The notes under the pieces were generated by a model. The model saw nothing but the letters and a program-made list of their open reading frames with translations, ran no database searches and was not told where the DNA came from. 64,000 bases of DNA, from contig CM065297.1 in NCBI GenBank assembly GCA_032871835.1, positions 94,261,052 through 94,325,051 of the forward strand. Reading direction: 5' to 3'. Positions 11,882 through 25,090 of the stretch are shown here, in pieces. A program made the translations under genes and the position numbers. Within the stretch, counting starts at the first letter, position 1, and each line of letters begins with the position of its first letter. The stretch comes from Dipteronia dyeriana. Its lineage: Eukaryota; Streptophyta; Magnoliopsida; Sapindales; Sapindaceae.

Positions 11882-14800
11882 TCAACAATTATTGACATCT
11901 GCAACCTGAGAGTCTGTAGGAATATAGTGTGGCTCAACCAAGCCATGAATCACCTTTTCCTGAATAAAATGAGTATCAATGTCAATATGGTTTGTTCGTG
12001 AGTGAAATATAGGGTTCTTGGCAAGAGTGTTGGAACTTATATTATCACACCGGATACTGTTGGAGAACAAACCTGAACACGAAGCTCACAAAGAAGAGAT
12101 TGCACCCAAAGTATTTCTGAAGTTATTTGAGCCATGGAGTGATATTCTGCTTCAGCACTTGAACGAGCAACAACAGGTTGCTTTCTTGAACTCCATGAAA
12201 TCAGACTTTCACCAAGAAATAAACAATGACCACTTGTAGACCGACAATCATTTAAATAGCTGGCCCAATCCATATCCGCATAATCTTCCAATGAAAAATT
12301 CGTGAAGGTCTGAACCACAAACCTTTATGAAGAGTTCCTTGAAGATACCTCATGATACGCTTACACGCCTGCCAGTGCAACAGAGAAGGAGAAGTAAGAA
12401 ATTGACTTAATTTGTTAGCACTAAAACATATGTCAGGACGAGTGTAACACAGATATTGAAGAGCACTTATGGCACTCCTATATATGGTCGGATTCGCAAG
12501 AGGTTCACCATCTTGTTTGGTAAGTTTTGAGCTAGTACTGATAGGAGTGGAACAAGGCTTACAATCAAACATGTTTTGCTTTTTCAGCAAATCAACAACA
12601 TATTTGGACTGAGTGAGATACAACCAAGAAATAGTGAACTGAACCAAGAGCTTTCAAGGTAAATGAATTGTGTAGCTGAGATATTGTGAACTGAACCTGA
12701 GAAGAGCTTGTACATGTTATTAGTATGTCATCAACATACACTAGAAGATACAAGACATCTGTGTTCTCATGCTTGAAAAATAAGAAAGTATCCGAAACTG
12801 AATTAACCCCAAAGAGAAAAGAGTTTATCGAAGCTTTGTAAACCAGGATTTAGGTGCATGTTTTAAGCCATACAAGACTTTGTTAAGTCGGCATACATGA
12901 GAGGGATACTGGACATTTTTGAAACCTTCAAGCTGTTTCATAAACACCTCTTCATGCAAATTTCCATTCAAAAATGCATTATTTATATCCACATGTTGAA
13001 TATCCCAATGATAGTGAACTGCCAAAGCAAAAATTACCCTAATAGTGGAAGCCTTAATAACCGAACTATAGGTGTCAAAGTAATCTAAACCAAGAGTTTG
13101 ATTGAAGCCTTTGGCAACTAACGTAGCCTTATGTTTGAGAATAGATCCATCATGATTAAACTTAGTTCTAAATACCCATTTACTACCAATTACATTCATA
13201 TCAGAAGTTTCTGGCACTAATGACCAAATGTTATTATGTTGAAGAGCATTGAACTCCAATTTCATTGCTACAAACCACTTTGGATCAGCCATAGCAGCCT
13301 TTACTGATTTAGGCTCAATTTCGATTAAAAAACTTGAAGGAAGGCTACACTTAGCAAGACAAGTTTGAGGCCTTAGAGAACCAGTTTTTCCTCTAGTGAT
13401 CATAGGATGAATGTTTTGAGAAACATTTGTAGAGACAACTGGGGATGGTAGAGTAGGGTCAACATGTGCAGGCCTAGAAAGCTGAGAAGAAACAAGTTTT
13501 GAAGAGGGTTCAACCTCTCTAGCATCACGTGAATCATTGCTATCAGATATAGGAAACACATTGGCATTCTCAAAAATTTGAAAAAGGTTGAAAGCATTTT
13601 TGCCTATATAGGAACTATTTGTACCATACGATATGTCATCAGTTGAAGTAGAACCCAATAAGGCTTTGTAAGGAAATTCCTTTTCATTGAAAAAGACATG
13701 TCTTGAAACAAATACTTTCCCAGAAGAGTGAAGACATCTATAAAATTTATGGGAGAGACTATAACCAATGAAAACACACTTACTAGAATGGAAATCTAAC
13801 TTGTGTTTATTGTAATCTCTCAAGTAAGGAAAGCAAGAGCAACCAAACACCTTGAAGAAATGATAGTTCGGTTTCTTTTGAAATAATTTTTCAAATGGTG
13901 AAATGAAGTTCAAAAGAACTTTGGGAAGATTATTAATGAGTAGAACAACTGTAGAAAAAGCCTCAACCCAAAACTTCAGAGGCATACCTGAATGAGCAAG
14001 AAGAGTCAACCCCATTTCCACTATGGTTCTATGATTTCTCTTAGGAATCCTGTTTTTCTAATGAGTGTAAGGACAAGAAAATCTAATCTTGACTCCTAGA
14101 TTAGAAAGATAAGGTACAAACGGAAGATAATCTCCTCCCATATCAGCCTAAAAACACTTAATTTTCTTGTCAAAAAGCAACTCAACCGCTTTTTTGAATT
14201 GAATAAAGGCTTGCAATGCATCAGACTTTAGCTTGAGAGGGAACAACCATGTAAGCCTAGTATAGGCATCTATAAAAACTATATAATATCTATAACCTTC
14301 AGAGGATAACATAGAGGTTGGTTCCCAAATATCACTGTAAATCTATTCTTAAGGAAACTTAGCAGAAATATTTGACCTTTGAAAAGGAAGTTTATGCAGC
14401 TTTCCAACCTTACAAGAATCACAAAAACTTAGAGAATGAATATTAAAAGGAAAATGTATCGAGTTTAACACCTTTTGAAGAATGAGAGGAGCTGGATGAC
14501 CCAACTTTGCATGCCAAATATCAGAATTTGACCTTGCAGCAACAAGAGCATTAAAAAGAGCCGAGGTAGCTCTACTAGGCAACACATGAGCTCTAGCTTA
14601 ATTATAACATAGAGAGACTTATTTACAACAACATTGTCCTTATTACAAAAGGTAGAACCAAGAAATTCTGGCCTTTGAGAAGAAGATTCTACTAGCTTTA
14701 ACTCAGAGAGCCCATTCTTAAGAAGTCTTTGAAGTAGAACCTTATTGGTTCTTCGATCCTTGATATCCAAGAGAAGAAAACTCAGCTATGACATTATTAT

Positions 14801-15339
14801 CCTGAGTAAACTTTGATATAATAAGAAGATTCTTAGTAATGGTAGGCACCTGTAAAACTTATTTAAGATATAAATCACAGTGAGAAGGATATTGTGAGTT
14901 AATTCTAGTGTTACCAACATGAGCAATCTTTAAGCATATCATTACCTCGATAATCTGCTTTCATTAAGAGGTTGTTGAGATTTGAAGTAACATAATTTGT
15001 GGCACCTGAGTCAACATACCATGCTTGATCATTCACGATTTCAGGAGATGCAAAGTAAGCATTGGCATTTAGACAATTTCCACTTGGTGGCAATTGCATG
15101 TTGTCATGAGTAGTATTTTGATAGCTTCCAATGTTTGAAAAATTAGAGTTGCTTCCCTGATCAAAAGTGTTATAACTCTAACTAAAATTTGGATTAAAAC
15201 TCTGATTGTAGTTCTGGTTTTGAGCAAAGAAAGTTTGGCCTCTGTGACTTTGTTGTTGAGTGAAAGATGAATGCTGTTTATTTTGAGCTTGACTTGGATC
15301 TCCATGAAATTGTTGATCGAATCTTTTGTAACACTGTCA
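11882..15339 (-). pseudogene. Copia-1 pol (protease, integrase, reverse transcriptase, RNase H), decayed
   Basis: In minus-strand order: retropepsin motif WYVDSGATNYVTS (about 15015-14975); integrase zinc-binding region with HAKLGHP and CDSCKVGK (14515-14390); integrase core with YSDIWEP; the integrase C-terminal region and long linker (14021-13400); RT with KWVFRTKFN, HVDINNAFLNG and YVDDIL (13180-12725); RNase H with SRSTSGHCLFLG-type sequence and SSAEAEYHSM (12240-12120), ending in the HIDIDTHFI region near 11950. Stops occur in the integrase core, a frameshift lies between the RT palm and the YVDD segment, and another lies in the RNase H tail near 12060. It cannot make an intact polyprotein. 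Confidence 0.9.
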
Positions 15340-16194
15340 TGCTCCATGTCCAGGTTTAGAGCAAAGTTGACAGTGTAACCTTTGATTCGTCCTTCCACCA
15401 AATCTACCACCTTTGTTTCTTCCTTTGTTTCCTCATCTGTAGTTGTTATTAAAATTGTTAGAGAAATTTCTATTATTATTTCCTCTGCTGTTGAAAGCCG
15501 CTTGAGTAGAGTTATTTGTCACAAACTAAGCTGATGGACTCATCAGACTTAACTGAGCAGATGAATTCAGTTCCTCAATTCTTTGTTCATGCATTAAAAA
15601 CAGATATTGAGCTTCTTCAATGGACATAGTAGTTTGTTAAGAAGAAATCAAAGTTAACACTGAGTCATATTCATGTCTAACTCCATGTAAAAGACACATA
15701 ATGAAATCTTTGTCACTAACTACCACTCCTGCTGAAGCCAAAGCATCACTAACAACCTTCAGTTTCATAACAAAGCTACTAATAGAATCAGATCCATCTT
15801 TAATGGATTGCATTTGTTGTTTGAGCTGCATAATTCTTGCTAAAGATCACTGTGAATATGTGCGTTCTATCTTTGACCAAACTTCAAAAGATGATTTCGA
15901 ATTAGTTACCTGACCAAGAACACTTGGAAAAAGAGTAGAAAGAATCCAACTCATGAGCAACTTATCAGTTTTCTTCCACTTGATGAAATCATGATTTTCT
16001 CGTTCTTCAACTGTACCACCAGATTCCACAGTCACCATTTTTGGAGGTGAAACCTTTTCACCATTAACGAAGCCTTTAAGATCCAGGGCTTCTATAGCTG
16101 TTGAGACTTGCATTTTCCAGAAAATAAAGTTGCTATGATCTAATTTCAACGTAAGATTCAGACTCAGAGATTTAGCTAAGGAAGAAAAATCCAT
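15340..16194 (-). pseudogene. Copia-1 gag, decayed
   Basis: Starts MDFSSLAKSLSLNLTLKL and contains the LDHSNFIFWK...AIEALDL segment typical of copia gag, then a helical capsid region (to about 15640) and a single CCHC zinc knuckle of form CxLCSKPGHGA-x-x-CYK near 15360. The knuckle is interrupted by TGA, and at least two other stops or frameshifts break the frame (near 15847 and 15637). The chosen start is the first Met downstream of the primer binding site and LTR. Confidence 0.85.
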
Positions 16195-16275
16195 GATTTT
16201 AAGGAAATAAAAGTAAGATTGCGAGAACTAGTAAAGAAAACAAGTTAAGGACAGATTTCAGCTTTTGACGTTTGT

Positions 16276-16292
16276 CTCAAGCTCTGATACCA
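16276..16292 (-). other. Copia-1 primer binding site
   Basis: Minus strand TGGTATCAGAGCTTGAG lies immediately inside the 5' LTR, complementary to the 3' end of initiator tRNA-Met, the usual copia primer. Confidence 0.93.
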
Positions 16293-16801
16293 TGTGAAAT
16301 AGGGACAGAGAAGAAAAATTTGATAAGAATTTCAGGTGTTCGATGAAATGCTAGAAAGAATATAGAGGAAAATGTTTAGAAATCTTGAATCTTACATTAA
16401 TGGCTTCTCTTGACTTTCTTGTACAAAGAAGATTCATTACATTTATCTCTCTATACACTTTACACGTGATTTCTTATCTTTAATATAGACTTTGCTTGCT
16501 CTATAACTCTCACAAAACTAACTTCTAACAACCCTCTTACCTGCTAATAATAATAACCTATAGACTGACGCATCAACGTTTAGCACCAATTCAACTACCC
16601 AAGCTACCTTTCTTTTCATCAAGTCTTTGCGGATTTCCTCTCCTGTTAGTATGACTTTTATCAACCTCACACACTGCTAAACCAATGTAAGGTCTTATAC
16701 CTTCACACACCTGATTCCCTGCTTTCACCTGATCCTCTGCTTTCTTATTTATTTTAGTTAAAGGCCGTTGAGGCCTAGGCAAAATTTGTTATTCTCTCAC
16801 A
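16293..16801 (-). repeat. Copia-1 5' LTR
   Basis: 509 bp, bounded TG...CA on the minus strand (TGTGAGAG ... TTTCACA). It matches the split LTR at 10363-11815 and adjoins the primer binding site. Confidence 0.93.
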
Positions 16802-16857
16802 GCAGGAGACTGTGGAATCATCGATAATTGAAGATGTTGGCAAAGTGGAACGTGAGA

Positions 16858-16895
<38 letters not shown>

Positions 16896-17952
16896 CAGTG
16901 GCAAATCTTCAATTTTTTAAAAATAAAACAAATTCCAAAGGCATACATGATTTGCCATCCATTTTTTTTGTTTTTTTTATAAAAAAAATTCCAAAATGTT
17001 CTCACTCTAAAATCAAGTTCAAATTTGGAAAGGAAAAAATTTTGAAAAAAAAAATCTAAAAACGTCTTGTTTTTAAAGAAAAAGGTATAAAATAGATTTG
17101 TAGTGATATTATAGACATTCCCGGTTCAAATATATTGACCCACTTTTTTATCAAATTAAAAAATTAAAAAAGAAAAAAATAATAGAAAAATTACAGATTT
17201 TGATATTTCCAGGTTAATCTACTAGAACCTTTTTTTCTTTTTCATTTTTAGAATATAATTTTCAGTAAATATTACCAGACGCGTTTTTAAATTTGAAATT
17301 GAAATAAAAAACGCTGTTTTCATTTTTAATTTTATTTTCTAAAAATAACAAATGAAAAACGCTTACATAACGACCATTTGATATTTACAATCGTTTTTTT
17401 TTTCTTTTTTGGTTTTCTGATTTTGGTCGCGATGTTTTTATGAGTTATGACGTTTTTAACTGTCTTTCCATTTTCATTGTCGTTGTCCCTATATTTTTAA
17501 AAACCTTTCAAGTTGGTCCCTCTGTGAGTCAACCGTTAATAAAGTTTAATGTTTCCAAAACTATTTTTATCTTTAAACCAAAAACATGTCAGAAGTCAAT
17601 AAAACAAATAAATTTTGTAAACATATTTATATAATACAATAAATAATATCAAACGAAAAAAAGTTAATTTATATAAAAAAAATAGTACATAGATCTCCAC
17701 AATCCAACTCAGATACGGATGGTGGTGATTAAAACACAACAAAATATAGAAAAAACATAAAAAAAGAAAGAAAAATATCAAAAAAAGGAACAATTGGAAA
17801 ACAAAATCCTTTCAAAAAAATAAACACATCCATATCTAAGATTGAGATAAACACATATCTTTGATCAGGTTGAGATAAACACAAACACATTTCAAATCAT
17901 CATCAAAATCCTTATCAACATAGAAATTCTTGTAAACACCATATATATCACC

Positions 17953-17985
<33 letters not shown>

Positions 17986-20575
17986 AACAAAATACAGAAT
18001 GAATTTTATCATCTTTACAAAAGCAAAAAGCAAAAAGCAAAAAGCAAAAACCTAGCAAGCAAAATTTGTGCTATTTTTTTTAATATATAAATTATTCAAC
18101 CATCGACACAATTAACTTACTCATCTAGATCCCCAGAAAATCTAAAAAAATAGTAAAAAAAAAACTAAATCGGTGGAGGTGGATTCCGATGATCTCCTCA
18201 AATTGAGAAGATCGTCGGCGTTCAGATCGTGCATCACTCATCCACGATCTAAGTAGGAAAACTCAGATTGGGAAAACCTGGATTGGGAACCTTTTGTTGT
18301 TGAGAAAAATCGCACACACACAAATACAAACACAAATAAATATACGAAAATAATAAGAAGAAAAAGACGACACCAAAGATTTTATGTGGTTCAGTAATAT
18401 ACCTACGTCCACGGAATGCACCGCACTCAATCCACTATTTTTAGATCAATAATTAAATCTGACATTCATTGACTGACGATAGAGAAGGTGAGTGTCAATT
18501 AATGATAAAATTATTTACGCGTGTATAAGAGCAAACCTTAGGAGTTTGGTGTAATTTGTTCTGTTAAAAAAGGACAAACCTAGAAAGGTCATTAGCTGAA
18601 GCAGTATTTGCAAAGATAAAAACCCTATAGAGAATTAAAATTTAAAAAAAGTTTGCTCTTTAAAATCAAAATTGATATATTTTTCTTTTTTCAAATCTAA
18701 AGGGATATGTTTTTACAACATATATTATAGGAACAAACAAATTTTGGATTGGCTACGCATGTGATAGATGACTCCTTGTAAATGGTAGTTTTATCCTTCA
18801 AAATATATCTTTCAATAATATACTTCTATTTGTTTACAACTAAGGATTTGTACTTTTTTTTTCCCTATTATTTGTTACAGTGATATGCTTTAGATCAAGC
18901 TTTCAATAACTCTCACAACGGTCAAGGATGGATGCAAGAAATTGTCTCTAGTCAACTTATGGAAGATGAGAATTTTATAAGATTTTTTTTAAAAATTGGT
19001 AAGTTGATTATAATTACAAGTTGAGGAAATTGGGGTATATAACACTTTTCAATTTTGACTTGTGCAACTATCACCGCTTTAATAACTCTTATTTTACTTG
19101 CATCAACATAGGTGGTGAGACCAAAATACTCCCACTTATTCTTTTACTTTTATTTTTCATTTTTAATTTTCTCTATATTTCTCTCTCATTCTTCCTCTCC
19201 TTTCACAACTCATATAAACTTTTCTCTGAATATTTTTCGTTTTAATTCATTCTCACTTTGTTGGTAAAATTCAATACCAAAATCGAAGTCCACCTAGGTT
19301 TTTCCTTTGTATTTTTTTTCTAGCAAATTCGAGACTTATTTGCGATTCTGATACTTATTAGGTAAAATTTGAGACTTATTTAACAAATCCGAGACTTATT
19401 TTGTAAATACGAGACTTATTTTACAAATTCAAAACTTATTTCGAAATTTCAAGGTTTATTGGATAAATTCGAGACTTATTGGGTCAAATTTTAGACTTAT
19501 TGGGTCAAATTCGAGACTTACTGGTCAAATTCGAGACTTATCTGAAAAAAATCGAGACTTGTTTTTGTTTTCTTTTTCAACGTGATGGAGGTCTGTTCGT
19601 GGTGAATGTGACGAGCCGACGACGGCACCTGTTGACTCTGGAGATAGTCAGATCTAGAAGATCGGGGGACACTGAGTTCGTTGGCGCTATCGGTTTCGTC
19701 AACTTCACGACGTATCGTCACATATCTGACGATGAAGGTTCGATGATGGTTCGGGTTTGACTTCGTTTTTCTCTCCACACAACTCGAAAGTGGAAACGAA
19801 CACTTCGTTACAACGATTAACACTCGATGAACATTTTCCCGATGATTTTGTCGATCAACTCACCGGTCGGCAATAGAAACTCCATTGATTGAGCTATGAA
19901 CCCTATCAATCCATGATTTTTTTTAAAAAAAAAGACAGATAAAAGAAAAGAATAGAAGAGCGGGGGTATTTTTATCCATATTTCATCTTTGTTGCTATTT
20001 AAACTAGAGTTATTAAAGTGGTACTAATTGCGTAAATCAATCCCAAAAAAGTGTTATATAATTTTTCAAACCTATACAAGTTAATAACTAGATTGTATAC
20101 TACGTATTTCTATTTATTTTTCAGCTAGAAAATTTGTTGAATTTGTATCACACAAAGAGAACATTTTGTTGATTTGGAGTTTGGACATATGAGAACAAAT
20201 GTAGTTAATTGAAAGGTACAGGATCACAAAAGTGAACCACAACAATCTTTCAGATTGAGTGCCCAAGTGGTGGATGCTACGTACATATAGTTGATGTTGT
20301 GTTTTGTGAAACTTATTACTTAATTATGGAAGATGACAATTTTATAAGATTTTTTGTTGGAATTATCACTGCGTACTATTCTACAAAAATTAGACATCTT
20401 ATGTTTGTTTTTACCATCTTAGATTTGGAGCAGTTCTTGGAATTTCCTTAAATGCAATATGCAGACAATACTGGAATAAAATTTCTTTCAGAAAATTTGT
20501 TGGATTTGCACCATAAAAACTATGAACAAAAAAAGTATATTACTGAGCATTAGAAAAAATATCATGTTTATGTAA
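16802..20575. other. AT-rich intergenic region, no gene recognised
   Basis: Open frames here are short and low-complexity. Visible structure: (TA)n at 16861-16893 and 17946-17979; a short CAAAAAG tandem repeat at 18017-18053; a TTTATGTGGTTCAG...CTACGTCCACGG phrase (18380-18415) of a kind often seen in plant LTR or TRIM sequences; and a minisatellite at 19320-19560. Two loosely similar segments share ATGGAAGATGA-AATTTTATAAGATTTTTT (18959 and 20327), suggesting an old local duplication. Confidence 0.5.
19320..19560. repeat. Minisatellite, AAATTCGAGACTTATT unit
   Basis: About ten diverged tandem units of roughly 22-25 bp centred on AAATTCGAGACTTATT, with spacers such as GGGTCA or TTGTA. No coding role is apparent. 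Confidence 0.88.
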
Positions 20576-20580
20576 TACAC
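20576..20580. other. Copia-2 target site duplication, left copy
   Basis: TACAC immediately outside the left LTR; the identical TACAC follows the right LTR at 27763-27767. Confidence 0.9.
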
Positions 20581-21114
20581 TGTAAGGGATTCAATTAATA
20601 CAAAACTAACATGCAAAGGCACATAATTAATCCCAATAACCTAAACATGTTTCTATATCATGATTAATCAAACCCTAATATACATAATATAACCCATGTT
20701 GATTCAAGAGAAAAGAAGTAAATCGAGAAAGCCGAAGCGTACCTGAATCCATTGCCGAAGGTTGGTGGATAAATTGTGATCTTCCAAATTATCACGACCT
20801 TTATGAACCCTACCGTGTTCTATTTTGCTATGTTGATGGGGATACAGACAAAACAAAAGTATCGTGTGATTTGGGAACCATAACCCTAAATATATATAAT
20901 AATCATATATTATATGTTTTGCTATTTCTAATTCAGCTCCTCATCAAATTAGAAATATCACTCCGGTATCTACACATTAATTCCATGACAATTATACCCT
21001 TAAGCCTTAATACTTTAAATCTTAATTAGATCACTTTAATTTAGGCTTAACCAAAAGATAGCACAACACATTAATATTCACATGTGTGGCCCCATATGAT
21101 GGAATTTTGCAACA
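20581..21114 (-). repeat. Copia-2 3' LTR
   Basis: Plus-strand boundaries TGTAAGGG ... GCAACA (TG...CA on either strand). It aligns end to end with 27232-27762. Confidence 0.95.
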
Positions 21115-21126
21115 ATCTCCCACTAG
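21115..21126 (-). other. Copia-2 polypurine tract
   Basis: Minus strand CTAGTGGGAGAT directly precedes the 3' LTR. Confidence 0.85.
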
Positions 21127-21675
21127 CCCACATATGCAACTTTACAAATTTGTATGACTTTATGAGCTCCAAAATTTTGCTATCACAATTTTAGGGTATA
21201 TCTGAACAATCTCGTCCATTGATTATGCCGACATAGGATCAAAGCGGTTTTCGTCATATTTAGCTTGACTAAACCCATTAATGGTCACGTATACCAACAT
21301 AACCAAATGACATAGATCAATCATGGATGCGTAGCATGAAAATTATATGTAATGTGATCTATACATGTCTATTCCAACTGGTCATACTTTATTCCTTAGT
21401 GAGATCAAAACTTAACTCAATGTAACAGAGTGTAATTAACCGAATACTTTATTTCTGATCAGAAAATATCCAAATACATAAATGCATAAGTATATCCAAA
21501 ATCAAATATAGAGCAACAAAATACAAAATTATACAAACTCCCACTATAATGTGATATCCTCACACAAAATAACACTCATATGAGCAGTGTGCTCATGAAA
21601 GACCTTGGGTGGTAATCCCTTTGTAAGCGGATCCACTATCATGGAGTTTGTCCCAATGTTCTCTATAGATATATG

Positions 21676-24600
21676 TCAACTCTGCACTATTTCCTTCACA
21701 ATTAGGAATTTAATGTCAATATGCTTTGACCTAGATGAGCTCCTGTTACTGTTAGAATATAGCACTACTGACTTATTGTCACAATATAGTTTGAGTGGTC
21801 TTTCAACACCCTCCAGAATGCACATCCCAGTGACAAAATTCCGTAACCATAATCCATGGTTGGATGCCTCATAGCAGGCTACAAACTCTGCTGCCATAGT
21901 GGAAGAAGCTATGAGTGTCTGTTTGGCTCTCTTCCAAGAATAGCTCCACCAGCCAACAGGTATATGTAGCCTGATGTGGATCTCCTACTGCCTTGGCATC
22001 CAGTAAAATCGGAGTCGAAATACCCTATGATCTCCAATTGATCTGATCTTCTATATATGAGCATGTAATCTTTTGTTCTCTTCAAATACCTCATAACCCG
22101 CTTGGCTGCTATCCAATGATCCATCCCAGGGTTTCTTAAATATCTGCCTAACATACCAACAATGTAAGCAATATCGGGGCGTGTACACACATGAGCATAC
22201 ATTAGACTCCCTACAGTTGATGCATAGGGAATCTTCTGCATTTCCTTAGCTTCAAGGTTACTTTTAGGGCACTGATTGAGACTGAACTTGTCTCCCTTAG
22301 TGACAGGGGTGTCACCTGGTCTGTTGTCCTGCATGCTAAACCTTTTGATCATTGTATCGATATAGCTCATTTATGATAATCCAAGAATACCCCAAGAGGG
22401 ATCTCGATGTATCTGAATCCCTAATACAAAAGAGGCATCACCAAGATCTTTCATCTCAAAATTCTTTGATAGAAATCTCTTGGTTTCATGCAACATGCCT
22501 ATATCATTTGTGGCAAGTAGTATGCCATCGACATATAAAACCAGGAATATGTGCTTACTCTCACTGAATTTGTGATACACACAATTATTGACAACGTTTA
22601 TCTCAAAACCAAACAAGATAATCACTTGATGACTTATGGTACCACTGATGGGAAGCTTGCTTGAGTCCATAAATGAATTTTGTCAATATGCAAACCATAT
22701 TCTTTGGGTCTCCCGACTCAAAGTTTTCTGGTTGCACCATATAAATTGTTTTGTCAATGTCACCATTGAGAAACGCCGTCTTGACATCCATCTTATGAAG
22801 CTCAAGGTCAAAATGTGCAACAAGTGTCATGATTGTTCTAAAAGAGTCTTTCGTTGAAACTGGAGAGAAAGTCTCTTTATAGTAAATCCCTTCCTTTTGG
22901 GTAAAGCCTTTAGCTACAAGACGAGCCTTATACCTCTCCACATTACCTTTCGAATCCCTTTTGGTTTTAAATATCCATTTACAACCAATGGGCTTCGCAT
23001 CTTCTGGTAATGGGACAAGTTCCCAAACCTTATTGTCTTGCATAGACTTATACTTCTCATTCATGACATCAATCCACTTTTGAGAGTTGGAACCCTGCAT
23101 GGCTTGATGGAAGTTGATTGTATCATTTTTCATCATTCCAATGTCTTCCTCATGCTCCGGAGAAATACAAAAAAATGGTCGGGAATAACATTTCTTCTTT
23201 CTTTAGTGGATCGCCTTAATGGCACTGGTTCTTGAGGTTGTTGAGTTTGTTCCTCAGGAACAATTACCTCATTTTGAATGAGGGGTTGTTCAATATTGTC
23301 TGATTGAGGATCCAGATTCGCTTTTTGATCAATGACAGGTATAGAAATCTGCACATTGTCAAAAGCGATAGTGGGAATCGAAACCGATTCTTCCTCAAAG
23401 ACAATGTCTCTAACTTTATTTCTCCCCCAAACTCAACATCCTCAAAAAATATTGTGGTGCTCTTTTCAAAAATTGACCTAAGTGTAGGATCATAGAACTT
23501 ATAACCCCTTGATCGCTCAGAGTAGCCAATGAAGTAGTTGCTCACAGTTTTGGAGTTCAATTTCTTTTCATGTGGCCTGTAAGGTCTTGCCTCAACTGGA
23601 CATCCCCAAATGATGTGAAAATGCTTTAGACTCGGCTTTCTGCCTGTCCAAAGCTCATAAGGTGTTTTTACAGCTGCTTTAGTTGGCACTCAGTTCAGAA
23701 TATAACCTGTTGTTTTGAGTGCTTCTCCCCAGAGTGACTCTGGTAAGGTGGAATGACAAATCATACTCCTTACCATATCCTTAAGAGTCCGGTTTTGTCT
23801 TTCAGCTACACCATTCATGCTAGGTGACCCTGGGATGAATTGTGTAGCCAATGAAGCCAATGAAGTAGTTGCTCACAGTTTTGGAGTCCAATTTCTTTTC
23901 ATGTGGCCTGTAAGGTCTTGCCTCAACTGGACATCCCCAAATGTGAAAATGCTTAGACTCGGCTTTCTGTCTGTCCAAAGCTCATAAGGTGTTTTTGCAG
24001 CTGCTTTAGTTGGCACTCAGTTCATAATATAAGCTGCTGTTTTGAGTGCTTCTCCCTAGAGTGACTCTGGTAAGGTGGAATGACAAATCATACTCCTTAC
24101 CATATCCTTAAGAGTTCGGTTTCATCTTTCAGCTACAACATTCATGCTAGGTGACCCTGGCATGGTATACTGTGGGACGATTCCGTATTCCTCTAGGAAT
24201 TTAGCAAATGGTCCTAGACGTTGTTCACCTGAACCGTCATATCTACCGTAGTATTCACCACCACAGTCAGACCTGACACTCTTTATTCTTTTATTGAGCA
24301 GGTTCTCAACTTCAGCTTTAAATGTTTTGAACATGTCCACAGACTGTGATTTCTCATGAATGAGAAATAGGTAACCATAACGTGAGTAATCGTCTATGAA
24401 TGATATAAAATATTGTTGACCATTCCAGGAAGCCTTAGGGAATGGACCACAGATATCCGTATGTATCAATTCTAAGACGTTTGTAGTTCTGTTGGCACCT
24501 AATTTCTTTATTTTGGTCTGTTTTCCCTTGATGCAATCAATACAAACATCAAAGTCTGTAAAAGTCAAGGGAATCTAAATCCCATCAGACACAAGCCGCT

Positions 24601-25090
24601 CAACTCTAGTCTTAGAGATGTGACCTAAGTGTTTGTGCCATAATGTGGCCGAATTTTCTGTGCTTTGTTTGCGTTTAGTGCCTTGTGATTCCACATGCAA
24701 GGTTTCATTATAAGAAACGATTGTATCAAGCAAATATAAGTTGTCATATACACATAGAGAACCAGTTCCAACAACATTTGAATTTATAGATAAACTGAAT
24801 TGATTGTTTCCAAATGAACAATAATAACCAGACTTGTCCAATAAAGAAACTGAAACCAAATTCCGTCTAAAAGACGGTACAACAAAAGTATCTGATAAAT
24901 CCAATTAATAACCAGTTCCTAATAACAACCTAAAATACCCTATCGTCTCCACTTCTACTGATTTGCCATCGCCTACAAAAATGTTTCTTTCAGCATCACT
25001 TGGCTTTCGGTAGCTCAGGCAACCCTGCATAGAAACACTGATGTGAGTAGTAGCACCAGAATCTAACCACCACGTGTTTCTAGGTACTTA
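21676..25090 (-). pseudogene. Copia-2 pol, decayed
   Basis: Minus-strand order: retropepsin region around WWLDSGATTHIS (about 25065-25030); integrase zinc site HKHLGHIS and CIDCIKGK; integrase core with HTDICGPF, SVRSDCGGEYYG and FAKFLEEYG (24480-24180), so D, D and E are all present; the tandemly duplicated integrase-linker region (23524-24163); GKS-type C-terminal linker; RT with KWIFKTKRD, KMDVKTAFLNG and FLVLYVDGILL (23000-22520); RNase H with YFDSDFTGCQGSRRSTSGY and the tail MAAEFVACYEAS (22030-21680). Lesions include a stop between protease and integrase (near 24904), one near 24572, frameshifts in the duplicated segment, a frameshift in RNase H near 21905 and the YVDD to YVDG change. 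Confidence 0.92.
23524..24163 (-). repeat. Internal tandem duplication in the Copia-2 integrase/linker region
   Basis: The segment beginning AGCCAATGAAGTAGTTGCTC at 23524 is repeated from 23855 and runs to about 24163. The second copy has small deletions (for example ATGATG to ATG and a lost T near 23951) and scattered substitutions. The join is marked by a short repeated GCCAATGAA, which suggests slippage or unequal recombination between short repeats. Confidence 0.93.

Larger units (their letters stand above)
10363..16801 (-). mobile_element. Ty1/copia LTR retrotransposon 1 (Copia-1), decayed
   Basis: A full-length element on the minus strand: 5' LTR at 16293-16801, primer binding site at 16276-16292, gag-protease-integrase-RT-RNase H order, polypurine tract at 11816-11827 and 3' LTR at 10363-11815 (interrupted by a hAT insertion). 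The order integrase before reverse transcriptase identifies Ty1/copia. Coding sequence is broken by several stops and frameshifts, and the LTRs differ at many sites, so this is an old copy. I could not match a 5-bp target duplication; the left LTR start is slightly altered (TGGAGAAATAG versus TGTGAAATAG). Confidence 0.93.

Noticed and set aside
11332..11946. 204-codon minus-strand frame
   Set aside because: It runs from the Copia-1 3' end through the LTR into the hAT end, so it is a chance fusion of transposon sequence.
10355..16806. Target duplication for Copia-1
   Set aside because: The five bases outside the two LTRs do not match, so no duplication is claimed.
19479..19823. Overlapping frames of about 95-100 codons on both strands
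   Set aside because: They overlap the minisatellite and lack any recognisable domain or splice context.
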